Source: RBG-16-66-20 sp035499575 (GTDB lineage Bacteria; Pseudomonadota; Gammaproteobacteria; Burkholderiales; SG8-39). From it: a stretch of 13,728 nt of DNA. Positions 1 to 6,674 of this stretch are shown here, piece by piece. The stretch covers positions 1-13,728 of the forward strand of contig DATJYN010000024.1 in the NCBI GenBank assembly GCA_035499575.1, given 5' to 3'. Made by a program: the position numbers and the translations under genes. The notes under the pieces were generated by a model. That model was given only the letters and a program-made list of their open reading frames with translations. It made no database searches and was not told the origin of the DNA. Numbering within the stretch: position 1 is the first letter of the stretch; each line of letters begins with the position of its first letter.

Positions 1-17
1 TAGGCAAGGTGGGGTTT

Positions 18-608
18 ATGGCGCACGAGCACTTCCTCCAGCGCGCCCTCTACTACTTCGCATTCACCTCTCTCGGCAGCACGCCCCTTTTCTACGGAGT
101 CAAGCGAACGGCCCTGGCACGCGAGGCCTTTGAACTCGTCACCGCGGAAATGAAATATAGCGGCATGGAACTGTTACTAAATACACACGCCCTGATACGC
201 GGAAAAATCGCCGTACTCGACATTCCATTCGGTTTGCGGGACTACAATTCGGAAACGACTCGCGACCCGGAGCGGGAAGATCCGGACACTTACCTGTCGC
301 GCCACGATCTCGAGCAGGTGCGGTTGCTCCTGTTGAGCGAACTCGCCAAAACGGGCGGCTTCGCGGAGGAAACGGTACGCGTGATGGCCGATCTGTACAT
401 CACGCACGCCCCACCGCATAGCTGGACACCCCCGAGGAATCCTGACCCCGAGCCGTCCTGGCTACGTCGCGCAAAACTGGGGCTCGCCCTCGTCGAATCT
501 ATCGTCAATCCGCGCAGCACAGCGCGCCGGCACGGAATACCGCCGCAGACCATGATCGCCCTGATGCGAGCGCATTCTGCGTTCATCCGCGGCTTGACTG
601 ACACATAG
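18..608 (+). CDS. Hypothetical protein, possible C-terminal helix-turn-helix
   Basis: Open reading frame of 196 residues from ATG at 18; a GTG at 9 in the same frame would add three residues. I prefer ATG 18 because the purine-rich AAGGTGGGG at 6-14 would then lie just upstream as a ribosome binding site. I do not recognise the family. There is no signal peptide or membrane segment. The middle is acidic and charged (RDPEREDPDTYLSRHDLEQ). Near the C-terminus the stretch STARRHGIPPQTMIALMRAH resembles the recognition part of a transposase- or resolvase-type helix-turn-helix, so DNA binding is possible but unproven. Base composition is less GC-rich and codon use less biased than in the pdh genes, which may mean foreign origin. 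It points towards the decayed rpiA copy and shares no operon with it. That it is a real gene is fairly likely; its function is unknown. Confidence 0.6.
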   Translation: MAHEHFLQRALYYFAFTSLGSTPLFYGVKRTALAREAFELVTAEMKYSGMELLLNTHALIRGKIAVLDIPFGLRDYNSETTRDPEREDPDTYLSRHDLEQVRLLLLSELAKTGGFAEETVRVMADLYITHAPPHSWTPPRNPDPEPSWLRRAKLGLALVESIVNPRSTARRHGIPPQTMIALMRAHSAFIRGLTDT

Positions 609-669
609 CTCGTCAAAACGATGTTGCAAAGTGCGAATGGTTTGCCGACGGAAATGCATCACACAAAGA

Positions 670-940
670 CTAAACCCTGAGGATAGTGCTCTCTACGCCT
701 TCGGCCATCGCCAGCAGCAGTAAGTCCGCGCCATCCACGTAGACGGGCAATTCGGAAACGCTGTTCAGGTGAACACGCGGACGCCGTGCTTCTTCAGGCG
801 CTCCGCGCTCGCTTCCGAAACGGCGAACGCGTCTTCTATTTTGTTTTTATTTTTGATAAAAAATCTATGAACATGAATACCGTAGAGCCTGGCCCCACGC
901 CGACCGCGGCGGCCCTTTTCGTCAGCTCGTCCTGGGTCAC
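670..940 (-). pseudogene. rpiA: Decayed duplicate of rpiA
   Basis: The reverse strand reads as a broken ribose-5-phosphate isomerase nearly identical in its central parts to the intact rpiA at 7370-8032. It has the same GTG start, overlapping the upstream lpdA remnant by GTGA (937-940). It begins MTQDELTKR, then lacks 33 bp in frame (11 residues before VGVG). It keeps GSTVFMFIDFLSKIK, then loses one T from a poly-T run (842-852) and shifts frame. It continues SEASAERLKKHGVRVF, shifts again through loss of one C after 770, then reads LNSVSELPVYVDGAD. After this a 360-bp in-frame deletion joins directly to a C-terminus LLLLAMAEGVESTILRV and a TAG stop at 670-672. The deletion removes the catalytic Glu and the KGGGG loop. 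Two frameshifts plus two deletions make it non-functional. The C-terminal tail differs from that of the intact gene more than the rest does. Confidence 0.88.
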
Positions 941-1106
941 TTCTTCCTCTGCGGCGGCAGGTCGGTGCAAGCGCCTTCGAAGAGCTCAGCCGCCATGCCG
1001 ACCGATTCACCGCGCGTCGGATAAGGGTGGGTGGTCTTGCCGATGTCGGCCGCGTCCGCGCCTATTTCGACCGCCGGCGCGAGTTCGCTGATCAGGTCGC
1101 CGGCGC
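937..1106 (-). pseudogene. lpdA: Truncated 3' remnant of lpdA (dihydrolipoyl dehydrogenase C-terminus)
   Basis: The reverse strand encodes only about the last 57 residues of Lpd, beginning near AGDLISEL and running through IGADAADIGKT, GESVGMAAELFEGACTDL and PPQRKK to a TGA at 937-939. The intact lpdA ends with the same residues. The catalytic His-containing HPHPTLGE of the intact gene is here HPYPTRGE, so the active-site His of the second position is lost. Homology to the intact copy stops at about 1106 (matching 8198). Upstream of that, the frame stays open into the end of the GntR gene but is not Lpd-like. The remnant lacks the lipoyl, FAD and NAD domains and cannot be functional. It lies immediately downstream of gntR on the same strand and overlaps the rpiA remnant by 4 bp, exactly as in the intact operon. 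Confidence 0.85.
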
Positions 1107-1193
1107 GGACGTGGCCTCTGGCTACGTCCCTCCCAAGCAGTAGCGAACCAATAAGACCAGAGCAGAAGGCGCCGTCGCGCCAGGGCTGACCGA

Positions 1194-1874
1194 TCAGCCG
1201 GTCGGCACGGCCCCCGGCCGCACAGAGGAAGCGAAGGCCGCCTCGGCGGCGCGGTGGACGTGCCGGGTGGCGAGCGTCGCGGCGAGATCTTCGTCGCCGT
1301 CGATGACTGCGGCGAGGATACGCGAGTGTTCGTCCCAGTCCTGCTGCGCGCGCCGCGAGGAATTCGCGGCGAATACCAGGCTGGTGCGCTCGCGCAGCAC
1401 GCGCATGATGTCCCAGAGGATGCTGTTGCGGCCCGCCTCGGCGAGCTTGTCGTGGAAGTCGCCGTTCAGGCGCACCAGGTCGTCGACGTTGACCGACTGC
1501 GCCGCGCGGTTGCCGTCGGCCAGTACCTGGCGCAGCTCGGCGATGATGCCGGGCTCGTGGTGGCGCGCGGCAAGGCGCGCGTTCAGCCCCTCCAGCGTCG
1601 CGCGCACCTCGACCAGGTCGCGGGCCACGTCGGGCGAAACGTCGGCCACGGTCGCGCCGCGGCGCGGCTGCACGTCGACCAGCCCTTCGGCCGCGAGCGC
1701 TCGCAGGGCCTCGCGGATCGGGATCCGCGACACACCCATTTCCTCGGACAGGCGGTCCTCGACCAGCCGGTCGCCGGGCCGGCGCCGGTTGGTAAGGATC
1801 GAGCGGCGCAGTTCGTCGGCGACGCGCTGCGCCAAGGAGGCATGATCGCGGCCGAGGCTGCCCGAGGGCTTCAT
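1194..1874 (-). CDS. GntR-family transcriptional regulator, FadR/FCD type
   Basis: Protein of 226 residues, the usual length for a FadR-subfamily regulator. Residues about 14-75 form the winged helix-turn-helix, with the hallmark GDRLVEDRLSEEMGVSRIPI followed by REALRALAAEGLVDVQPRRGATV. Residues about 82-215 are an all-helical FCD ligand domain. Its probable metal ligands are Asn137 and His141 (NGDFH), His183 (DEHSRIL) and His205 (RHVHRAA), which in this family usually hold a divalent ion that binds a carboxylate effector. It is the last gene of the leftward run and follows the permease by 27 bp. The ATG at 1872-1874 has no strong ribosome binding site, so co-translation from the operon message is likely. 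I infer it controls the divergent promoter region at 6209-6346, where a GTATAC dyad fits FadR-type operators, and that its effector is a pathway organic acid. Family assignment is secure; the effector is unknown. Confidence 0.92.
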   Translation of the reverse strand: MKPSGSLGRDHASLAQRVADELRRSILTNRRRPGDRLVEDRLSEEMGVSRIPIREALRALAAEGLVDVQPRRGATVADVSPDVARDLVEVRATLEGLNARLAARHHEPGIIAELRQVLADGNRAAQSVNVDDLVRLNGDFHDKLAEAGRNSILWDIMRVLRERTSLVFAANSSRRAQQDWDEHSRILAAVIDGDEDLAATLATRHVHRAAEAAFASSVRPGAVPTG

Positions 1875-1901
1875 GCAGCGATTATGACCGCCATCCCGGC
1901 C

Positions 1902-3431
1902 TCACCAGATCAGCACGGCGGCGATGGTCGAGGCGGCGAGGCCGAGGATCACCGGCCAGAAGATCACCCGTACGGCGTCCAACACCGGCACCCGCGCGAA
2001 GCCGGTGACCGCGATCAGCGAGGACCAGGCGATCAGCGTGCCGCCGCCGGTCCAGACCGCGCCCATCTGCCCGACCGCGCAGAGGGTCGCGACGTCGATG
2101 CCGACCGTGGGCGCGAGCGCGCCGGACAGCGCACCCGTGAGCGGCAGGCCGGCGAAGCCCGAGCCGTCGACACCGGTGATCATCCCGACCAGCAGCACGC
2201 CGAAGGCGACGAAGAAGTGGTTGTGCGGGATCCAGGCCTGCGCCGCCTGCGTCAGTTCGAACAGCAGGCTGGGCGGCTTCGCGCCGGCCGCGACCGCGAG
2301 GATCGAGCCCGCGGTGTCGCCGCCGCCGATGAAGAAGAAGCCGGCGATCGGCAGCACCGATCCCATCGCCTTGAAGGCGAACACGAAGCCGTCGATGATG
2401 TGGTCCGCCGTCACGTCGAGGAAGCGGCCGCGCTCGCAGGCGAGCGTGGCGACGATGAGCAGCAGCGTCGCCGTGCCGCCCACCAGCGCGGCGGCGTCGC
2501 CGCCCTTGATCTCCGGCATGCCGGCGACGAACTTGGGCAGGATCATCGCCGCGACGATGCCAAGGAAGGCGATCGGCGTCAGCACGGCGAACAGCTTCGA
2601 CCAGCGCTCCTTCTCCGGCGGCAGCGCGTGCAGCTCCGCGCTCACCGCCTTGTCGCTAGTCAGCGGCGCGTGCGGCGAGGCTTCGGCGAGCTTCGCCTTG
2701 TCGAAGCTGCCGGCATGGGCGGCCGGGCTCTGCAGCGTCGCGCCGGCCTCCCAGCGAATGAGATGCTCCGCGCCCGGCGCGACGATGCTGCGCCGGATGG
2801 CGAAATAACCGAGCACCAGTGCGATGACGCCGGTAATCAGCGACAAGACCAGCGCGCGGTCGGCGACCGTTCCCATCGCCACGCCGGCCCCGGCCGCTTT
2901 GGCGCTGATGCCGGGCGCGACGCGGATCACATAGTCGGAGGAGAGCGCCATGCCCTGGCCGGCGATGGCGATCGCGAGCGCAGCGCCCATCGCCGGCAGG
3001 CCGGCGAGGATCGCCGCCGGCAGCAGGATCGCGCCCACCAGCGGCACCGCCGGCGTCGGCCAGAAGAACAGCGAGATGAAGTAGGTGATGATAGCCAGCA
3101 CCAGATAGGCGACGTGGCCGTTGACCATGATGCGGCGGAACGGCTCGACCATGCGGATGTCCGAGCGCAGCGCCTTCAGCGCGTTCAGCAGGGAGGTCAT
3201 CAGCGCAATCACCAAGAAGATGTTGAACAACTCCTTGGCGGCGGTCAGGCTGCCGTTGAACACCGACTCGAGCGCCGAGATCACGCTGCCTGAGTACGCC
3301 AGCGACACGAGGAACGTGCTCAGGATTGCGGGCACCACCACGTTGGCCCGCAGGATCATGGTGATGATGATGGCGACGACACCCAGCAGGTACATCCAGT
3401 GCGCGCCGGTCAGCGTAACGGTTTCATTCAT
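1902..3431 (-). CDS. Polytopic inner-membrane permease, probable organic-anion transporter
   Basis: Protein of 509 residues with many hydrophobic helices: about 12-28, 31-48, 69-86, 107-124, 127-145, 147-163, 193-212, 281-300, 312-331, 350-369, 403-421, and several more to the C-terminus, which ends in a hydrophobic helix. A hydrophilic loop (about 213-278, with charged segments such as SFDKAKLAEASPH) splits it into two halves. Gly/Ser-rich breaks such as IGGGDTAG and WTGGGT in the second half resemble the re-entrant hairpins of ion-transporter-superfamily carriers (CitMHS/GntP/DctM-like). I cannot place it in one named family. A strong ribosome binding site (GGGAGGGG) precedes the ATG at 3429-3431. 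It lies between the GlcG-like gene and gntR in the same direction, so it probably imports the substrate of the pathway. That it is a transporter is well supported; the substrate is inferred only from context. Confidence 0.8.
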   Translation of the reverse strand: MNETVTLTGAHWMYLLGVVAIIITMILRANVVVPAILSTFLVSLAYSGSVISALESVFNGSLTAAKELFNIFLVIALMTSLLNALKALRSDIRMVEPFRRIMVNGHVAYLVLAIITYFISLFFWPTPAVPLVGAILLPAAILAGLPAMGAALAIAIAGQGMALSSDYVIRVAPGISAKAAGAGVAMGTVADRALVLSLITGVIALVLGYFAIRRSIVAPGAEHLIRWEAGATLQSPAAHAGSFDKAKLAEASPHAPLTSDKAVSAELHALPPEKERWSKLFAVLTPIAFLGIVAAMILPKFVAGMPEIKGGDAAALVGGTATLLLIVATLACERGRFLDVTADHIIDGFVFAFKAMGSVLPIAGFFFIGGGDTAGSILAVAAGAKPPSLLFELTQAAQAWIPHNHFFVAFGVLLVGMITGVDGSGFAGLPLTGALSGALAPTVGIDVATLCAVGQMGAVWTGGGTLIAWSSLIAVTGFARVPVLDAVRVIFWPVILGLAASTIAAVLIW

Positions 3432-3476
3432 GGCTTCCCCTCCCTTTGTGGTCCACGAAAGCTCGAGTGTTGCGAA

Positions 3477-3956
3477 CTACTTCTTGATGTCGGCCTCCAC
3501 CAGCACCGCGCGCTTATGCGGCGCTAGCAGGTTCTTCAGTGCCTGCAGCGCTGCGAGGCCGCACTGCGTGTCCTGCTCCCCGTTGCCGCCCGAGAGGCCC
3601 ACGCCGCCGACCACCTCGCCGTCCACCACCACCGGGAAGCCGCCGACGAAGGCCGCGAAGCGCCCCTCGAAGCTCCACTGGATGCCAAAGGCCTCGTTAC
3701 CCGGCAGTGCGGGACCGTTCGGCGGGGTGGTGAACAGGTGCGTCGAGCGCTTGTGCCCGGCCGCGGTGAAGGCCTTGTTCCAGGCGATCTGCGGCCCGGT
3801 GATGCGCGCCCCGTCCATGCGCTCGAGCGCAAGCGGGTAGCCGCCGTCGTCGACGATGCAGACGGTCTCCAGCACGCCGATAGCTTCGGCTTTCGCGAGC
3901 GCGGCCAGCACCATCGCGCGCGCTTCCGACAGTTCCAGCTTGAATGCGGGTCGCAT
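3477..3956 (-). CDS. GlcG/HbpS-family protein (DUF336)
   Basis: Protein of 159 residues matching the GlcG/HbpS family end to end: an N-terminal helix with LSEARAMVLAALAKAEAIG, a first strand pair VCIVDDGGYPLALERMDGA, then AWNKAFTAAGHKRSTH, and the signature GGFPVVVDGEVVGGVGLSGG before a final D-x-AxLQAL helix. Members are small cytoplasmic or exported proteins. Some bind haem; others sit unassigned in glycolate, propanediol or aromatic catabolic operons. No signal peptide is seen, so this one is probably cytoplasmic. It starts 3 bp after the aldehyde dehydrogenase stop, with GAGG of the ribosome binding site overlapping that stop, so it is co-translated. A role with haem or with a flavin or aldehyde intermediate is possible, but the sequence does not decide it. 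The family assignment is confident, the function is not. Confidence 0.85.
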   Translation of the reverse strand: MRPAFKLELSEARAMVLAALAKAEAIGVLETVCIVDDGGYPLALERMDGARITGPQIAWNKAFTAAGHKRSTHLFTTPPNGPALPGNEAFGIQWSFEGRFAAFVGGFPVVVDGEVVGGVGLSGGNGEQDTQCGLAALQALKNLLAPHKRAVLVEADIKK

Positions 3957-3959
3957 GCC

Positions 3960-5441
3960 TCAGAGCCCCTGGTACACGGTCTTGATCTGGGTGTAGAACT
4001 CGAGGCCGCCGCGCCCGGACTCGCGGAAGGTCGAGGTGCTCGAACGCTTCAGGCCGCCGAAGGGCGCGTTCACCAGGTTGCCGGTGGTGGTGCGGTTGAT
4101 CTTCACCGTGCCGGACTGGATCTCTTGCGCGAAGCGATGGGCGTAGCGCGAGCTGCGCGTGGCGATGGCCGCGGACAGGCCGTACTCGGTGTCGTTCGCC
4201 TTGGCGATCGCGTCCTCGAAGCTGCTCGCCTCGATCAGTGCCAGCACCGGCCCGAAGATTTCCTCCCGGGCGATGCGCATCTGCTGCGTCACGCCGTCGA
4301 ATACCGCAGGCGCGACGTAGTAGCCGTGGTCGTAGCCGGCGCCTGACAGACGCTCGCCGCCGCAGAGCAGCTGTGCTTCCTTCCGGCCGATCGCCACGTA
4401 GGAGAGCACCGTCTCGAGCTGGCGCGCGGTGGCCAGCGGGCCGATCTCGTTGGCCGGGTCCAAGCCGCTGCCGATCTTCATCGCGCGGACGCGGGCGACG
4501 AGCTTGTCCGTGAACGGCTTCCTGATCGAATTGAGGACGATGACCCTGCTCGTCCCGGTGCAGGCCTGGCCGCTGAGCGACAAGCCGCCCTTGACCGCGA
4601 GGTCCACCGCCTTGTCCAGGTCGGCGTCCTCCATGACGATCAGCGGGTTCTTGCCGCCCAACTCCATCTGCGTGCGCGTGGTCAGCGGCGCCGCGCGGTG
4701 GATGCGCTCGCCGGCCGCGGTGGAGCCGGTGAACGAGATCGCGCGCACTTCGGGCGACTCGGTGATCGCCGGGCCGACCTCGGCGGGCGAGCCGGTGATG
4801 AAGTTGAGCACGCCCTTGGGGATGCCCGCCTTGACGAAGGCCTCGGCGAGCCGCAGGCCGATCAGCGGCGCGTCGGAGGAAGGCTTGAACACGACGGTGT
4901 TGCCCATTACCAACGCCGGCGCGATCTTGCGCGCCGGGATCGAGATCGGGAAGTTCCAGGGAGTGATCGCCGTCGCCACGCCGAGCGGCTCGCGCAGCGT
5001 GTACACCAGCTGCTCGGGGTCGTCGTTGGGAAAGGTCTCGCCCGTGTAAGACTGGCCCTCGACCGCGTAGAAGCGCAGCGTCTGCGCGGAACGCAGAACT
5101 TCATCGCGCGCGAGGGCGACGGACTTGCCTTCTTCCCTGGTCAATTCCTTTGCGAAGGAATCGACGCCACTTTCCAGGTAGTCTGCCGCCGCCTGCAGAA
5201 CTTTGGCGCGCTTGGTAACCGGCGTCTTCTTCCAGCCCTCGAACGCCGCGGCGGCGGCCTCAACCGCGGCGCGTGCATCGGCCGCGCTGGACGCCTGGAA
5301 GCGGCCGACGATGTCGCGCGTGTCGGCCGGGTTGACGTCGTCGAAGCTGCGGCCCGGGCTGCTGCGCGTCCACTCGCCGCCGATCAGGTTGCGGAATTCC
5401 TCGACTTCCCGGGTCTGCGCCTGTGCGCCCGCGAGGCTCAT
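3960..5441 (-). CDS. NAD(P)-dependent aldehyde dehydrogenase
   Basis: Protein of 493 residues, a full-length ALDH-superfamily enzyme that oxidises an aldehyde to a carboxylate. Visible motifs are PWNFP with Asn163 (oxyanion hole), FKPSSDAP with Lys186 (cofactor), FTGSTAAG, the general base Glu260 in MELGGKNP, the nucleophile Cys294 in SGQACTGTSR, and EEIFGPVL near 393-400. The best general resemblance is to semialdehyde dehydrogenases (2-oxoglutarate semialdehyde or succinate semialdehyde type), but the substrate cannot be fixed. I chose the ATG at 5439-5441 because it overlaps the upstream oxidase stop as ATGA and begins just before the ALDH fold. The frame stays open to 5831, but that extension is arginine-rich and only shadows the upstream gene. 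Its place directly after the di-metal oxidase suggests it oxidises that enzyme's aldehyde product. Confidence 0.95.
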   Translation of the reverse strand: MSLAGAQAQTREVEEFRNLIGGEWTRSSPGRSFDDVNPADTRDIVGRFQASSAADARAAVEAAAAAFEGWKKTPVTKRAKVLQAAADYLESGVDSFAKELTREEGKSVALARDEVLRSAQTLRFYAVEGQSYTGETFPNDDPEQLVYTLREPLGVATAITPWNFPISIPARKIAPALVMGNTVVFKPSSDAPLIGLRLAEAFVKAGIPKGVLNFITGSPAEVGPAITESPEVRAISFTGSTAAGERIHRAAPLTTRTQMELGGKNPLIVMEDADLDKAVDLAVKGGLSLSGQACTGTSRVIVLNSIRKPFTDKLVARVRAMKIGSGLDPANEIGPLATARQLETVLSYVAIGRKEAQLLCGGERLSGAGYDHGYYVAPAVFDGVTQQMRIAREEIFGPVLALIEASSFEDAIAKANDTEYGLSAAIATRSSRYAHRFAQEIQSGTVKINRTTTGNLVNAPFGGLKRSSTSTFRESGRGGLEFYTQIKTVYQGL

Positions 5442-6208
5442 GCCTGCAGCAGCGCGCGCTCTGCCGGGGCGACCGCCTTCTCGGATTTCTCCAGTTCGGA
5501 GAGCGGGATGTCCTTGGCGACGTAGTCGTGATAAAGCGCGGTGGTGTAGAGCAGGCGCATCTGGGCGCCGATCTCGCAGATCTTCAGGCAACGCTGCTGC
5601 AGTTCGGGCGTGGTCGCGTGCTCGAGCACGATCTGGTAGCCGCGCTCGCCGTGAATCTCGTCGGAGACGATGTGCAGGTCGAAGAACTCGACTTCCTGGT
5701 CGGTGAACTTGTATTTCTCGCGCAGCGTGGGGGTCTGCTTGCGGTAGATGGAGGGCACCTGCGATTCCAGGCCCACCACCAGGCCGGCCACCGCGACGAT
5801 GGGATCCTCGCGCATCGCCACCGCGTAGCACCAGCTCTGCAGGCCGCGCGTGGTCGGCGACATATTTTCCGGGTCGGTGACGCGCGCGCGCGTCGTGCCG
5901 CAGGCTTCGGCGAAGCGGATCAGCAAGTCGGTATGGCGGTCGCCGCCGATCTCCTCCTCATACATGTTGTGCAGCAGGAAGTCCTTCGCGTCGACGTAGC
6001 GGTCCGGCATGCGTGCATAGATGTAGGCGAGGTAGTCGGCGAAGGGGCCGACGTAGTGGAAATGGTTCTCCGCCCAGCGCGCCAGATGGGCGCGCGACAG
6101 CTTGCCGCTCGCCCAGGCGATGCTGAAGGGCGCCTTGTTCGCGCTCTTACCCTTGATGGCGTTCTCAAGTGCTTCGCGGAATTGGTCGGGATTCATGAGT
6201 GCGGTCAT
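5438..6208 (-). CDS. Haem-oxygenase-like di-metal oxidase (HDO; TENA/PqqC-like fold)
   Basis: Protein of 256 residues with the all-helical TENA/THI-4/PqqC architecture. All six ligands expected of HDO enzymes (CADD, UndA, BesC, SznF central domain) can be placed: Glu47 (RWAENHF), Glu85 and His92 (EEEIGGDRH), and His179, Asp183 and His186 (HIVSDEIH, the H-x3-D-x2-H signature). True PqqC and TenA lack this di-iron set, so I read it as an O2-activating di-iron enzyme that cleaves or oxidises a small acid, amine or amino acid. I chose the ATG at 6206-6208: an AGGAG lies six bases upstream, whereas the ATG at 6268 has none and its extension would run through the operator. It is the first gene of the leftward operon and ends overlapping the aldehyde dehydrogenase (ATGA). 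The divergent ferredoxins are plausible electron donors. The substrate is unknown. Confidence 0.85.
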   Translation of the reverse strand: MTALMNPDQFREALENAIKGKSANKAPFSIAWASGKLSRAHLARWAENHFHYVGPFADYLAYIYARMPDRYVDAKDFLLHNMYEEEIGGDRHTDLLIRFAEACGTTRARVTDPENMSPTTRGLQSWCYAVAMREDPIVAVAGLVVGLESQVPSIYRKQTPTLREKYKFTDQEVEFFDLHIVSDEIHGERGYQIVLEHATTPELQQRCLKICEIGAQMRLLYTTALYHDYVAKDIPLSELEKSEKAVAPAERALLQA

Positions 6209-6244
6209 CGGGAGCTCCTGTCGGAAAATGAGCGGTTGCTTGAA

Positions 6245-6259
6245 TGTATACAGTATACT
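6245..6259. promoter_or_regulatory. Candidate GntR operator (GTATAC-A-GTATAC)
   Basis: Two GTATAC palindromes (6246-6251 and 6253-6258) are separated by a single A inside the divergent promoter region. FadR/FCD-type GntR proteins commonly bind short GT-N(2-3)-AC dyads, and a gene for such a protein ends this operon. The element lies 37 bp upstream of the oxidase start and overlaps a likely -10 box, a position suited to repression. The assignment to this regulator is inferred. Confidence 0.5.
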
Positions 6260-6278
6260 AAGATTCATTCCGGAACAA
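6252..6278 (-). promoter_or_regulatory. Candidate sigma-70 promoter for the HDO operon
   Basis: On the reverse strand, TTGTTC (6273-6278) could be a -35 box and TATACT (6252-6257, five of six to consensus) a -10 box, with a rather short 15-bp spacer. The -10 box lies within the GTATAC dyad. The next gene starts 43 bp further on. The boxes are reasonable but the short spacer leaves this tentative. Confidence 0.35.
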
Positions 6279-6286
6279 GATTTATG

Positions 6287-6306
6287 TTGCAGATCTCACT
6301 CTGCAA
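6287..6306. promoter_or_regulatory. Second dyad, TTGCAGA-N6-TCTGCAA
   Basis: Perfect 7-bp inverted repeat (6287-6293 and 6300-6306) with a 6-bp spacer, upstream of the first ferredoxin. It may be an operator or activator site for the rightward genes, for instance a LysR-type T-N11-A site, or a second site for the GntR protein. A 12-bp AT palindrome (6317-6328) follows, which would ease melting or act as an UP-like element. No clear -10/-35 pair was settled for the rightward genes. Confidence 0.4.
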
Positions 6307-6346
6307 ACCAATGTTTATTTAATTAAATCAAAAGACTGCAGAGCCG

Positions 6347-6667
6347 ATGCCGACGGTCGTCATCCAAGCCAATGGCCAGTCCTACACGGGCGAAGTGAAG
6401 GACAGCACTAACCTGGTGGTGCGCGCCGGCATCAAGCAGTTTCCCCATCCGCACCTGAAGTACCGCTGCGGCATGGGCAAGTGCGGGACCTGCGCCAGCC
6501 GGATCCTGAAGGGCGCGGAACAGCTGCCGGCGCCGAACTGGAAGGAAGAGAAGATCCTCGGCGAGCGCCTCGCGCTCGGCTACCGGCTTTGCTGCCAGCT
6601 GTGGATCACGCACGACATCGAGCTCACGCAGGACGACCTCGTCCCGGCGAAGCCGGCGGCGGCCTGA
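6347..6667 (+). CDS. [2Fe-2S] ferredoxin 1
   Basis: Protein of 106 residues with the plant-type (beta-grasp) ferredoxin fold. The cluster ligands are Cys41, Cys46 and Cys49 in CGMGKCGTC and a fourth Cys in RLCCQ (Cys83 by position, with Cys82 an extra neighbour). It is a small soluble electron carrier and heads the rightward three-gene run. The ATG at 6347 has only a weak GCAGAG upstream. The gene lies back to back with the di-metal oxidase, which needs reducing equivalents to re-reduce its iron, so it is a natural electron donor candidate. No ferredoxin reductase is encoded in the window. The proline- and alanine-rich tail (VPAKPAAA) is probably disordered. The ferredoxin identity is confident; the partner is inferred. 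Confidence 0.92.
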   Translation: MPTVVIQANGQSYTGEVKDSTNLVVRAGIKQFPHPHLKYRCGMGKCGTCASRILKGAEQLPAPNWKEEKILGERLALGYRLCCQLWITHDIELTQDDLVPAKPAAA

Positions 6668-6674
6668 GGTTCCC

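Larger units (their letters stand above)
670..1106 (-). repeat. Direct repeat, decayed copy of the lpdA-rpiA junction
   Basis: This segment aligns collinearly, in the same orientation, with 7370-8198. Matching stretches include an exact 33-bp identity (738-770 with 7795-7827), the AT-rich tract at 833-872, and the lpdA stop/rpiA start overlap. Differences are a 360-bp deletion, a 33-bp deletion, two single-base deletions and scattered substitutions. The two copies flank the HDO/ferredoxin module. Confidence 0.85.

Noticed and set aside
765..1010. 81-residue reverse frame as a new small gene
   Set aside because: Its second half matches RpiA after a frameshift and its first half is antisense-like noise. 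It is part of the rpiA remnant.
670..1106. The duplicated segment as an insertion sequence or CRISPR-like repeat
   Set aside because: There are no terminal inverted repeats, transposase or spacer pattern. The content is plainly lpdA-rpiA coding sequence.
1254..3293. 679-residue open frame on the plus strand
   Set aside because: It runs antisense to gntR and the permease, is full of Arg, Asp, Gly and His typical of GC-rich shadow frames, and shows no domain. The reverse-strand genes have clear family motifs.
5442..5831. N-terminal extension of the aldehyde dehydrogenase
   Set aside because: The frame is open, but the extra residues are arginine-rich and out of frame with the overlapping oxidase gene. 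The ATG at 5441 sits at an ATGA overlap and begins the ALDH fold.
5438..6208. Assignment as true PqqC (PQQ synthase) or TenA (thiaminase II)
   Set aside because: No other pqq or thi genes are nearby, and the His179-x3-Asp183-x2-His186 plus Glu47/Glu85/His92 set fits di-metal HDO enzymes rather than cofactor-free PqqC or cysteine-dependent TenA.
6209..6268. Alternative upstream start for the HDO gene
   Set aside because: It would add 20 residues with no ribosome binding site and would place the coding region over the GTATAC operator and -10 box.
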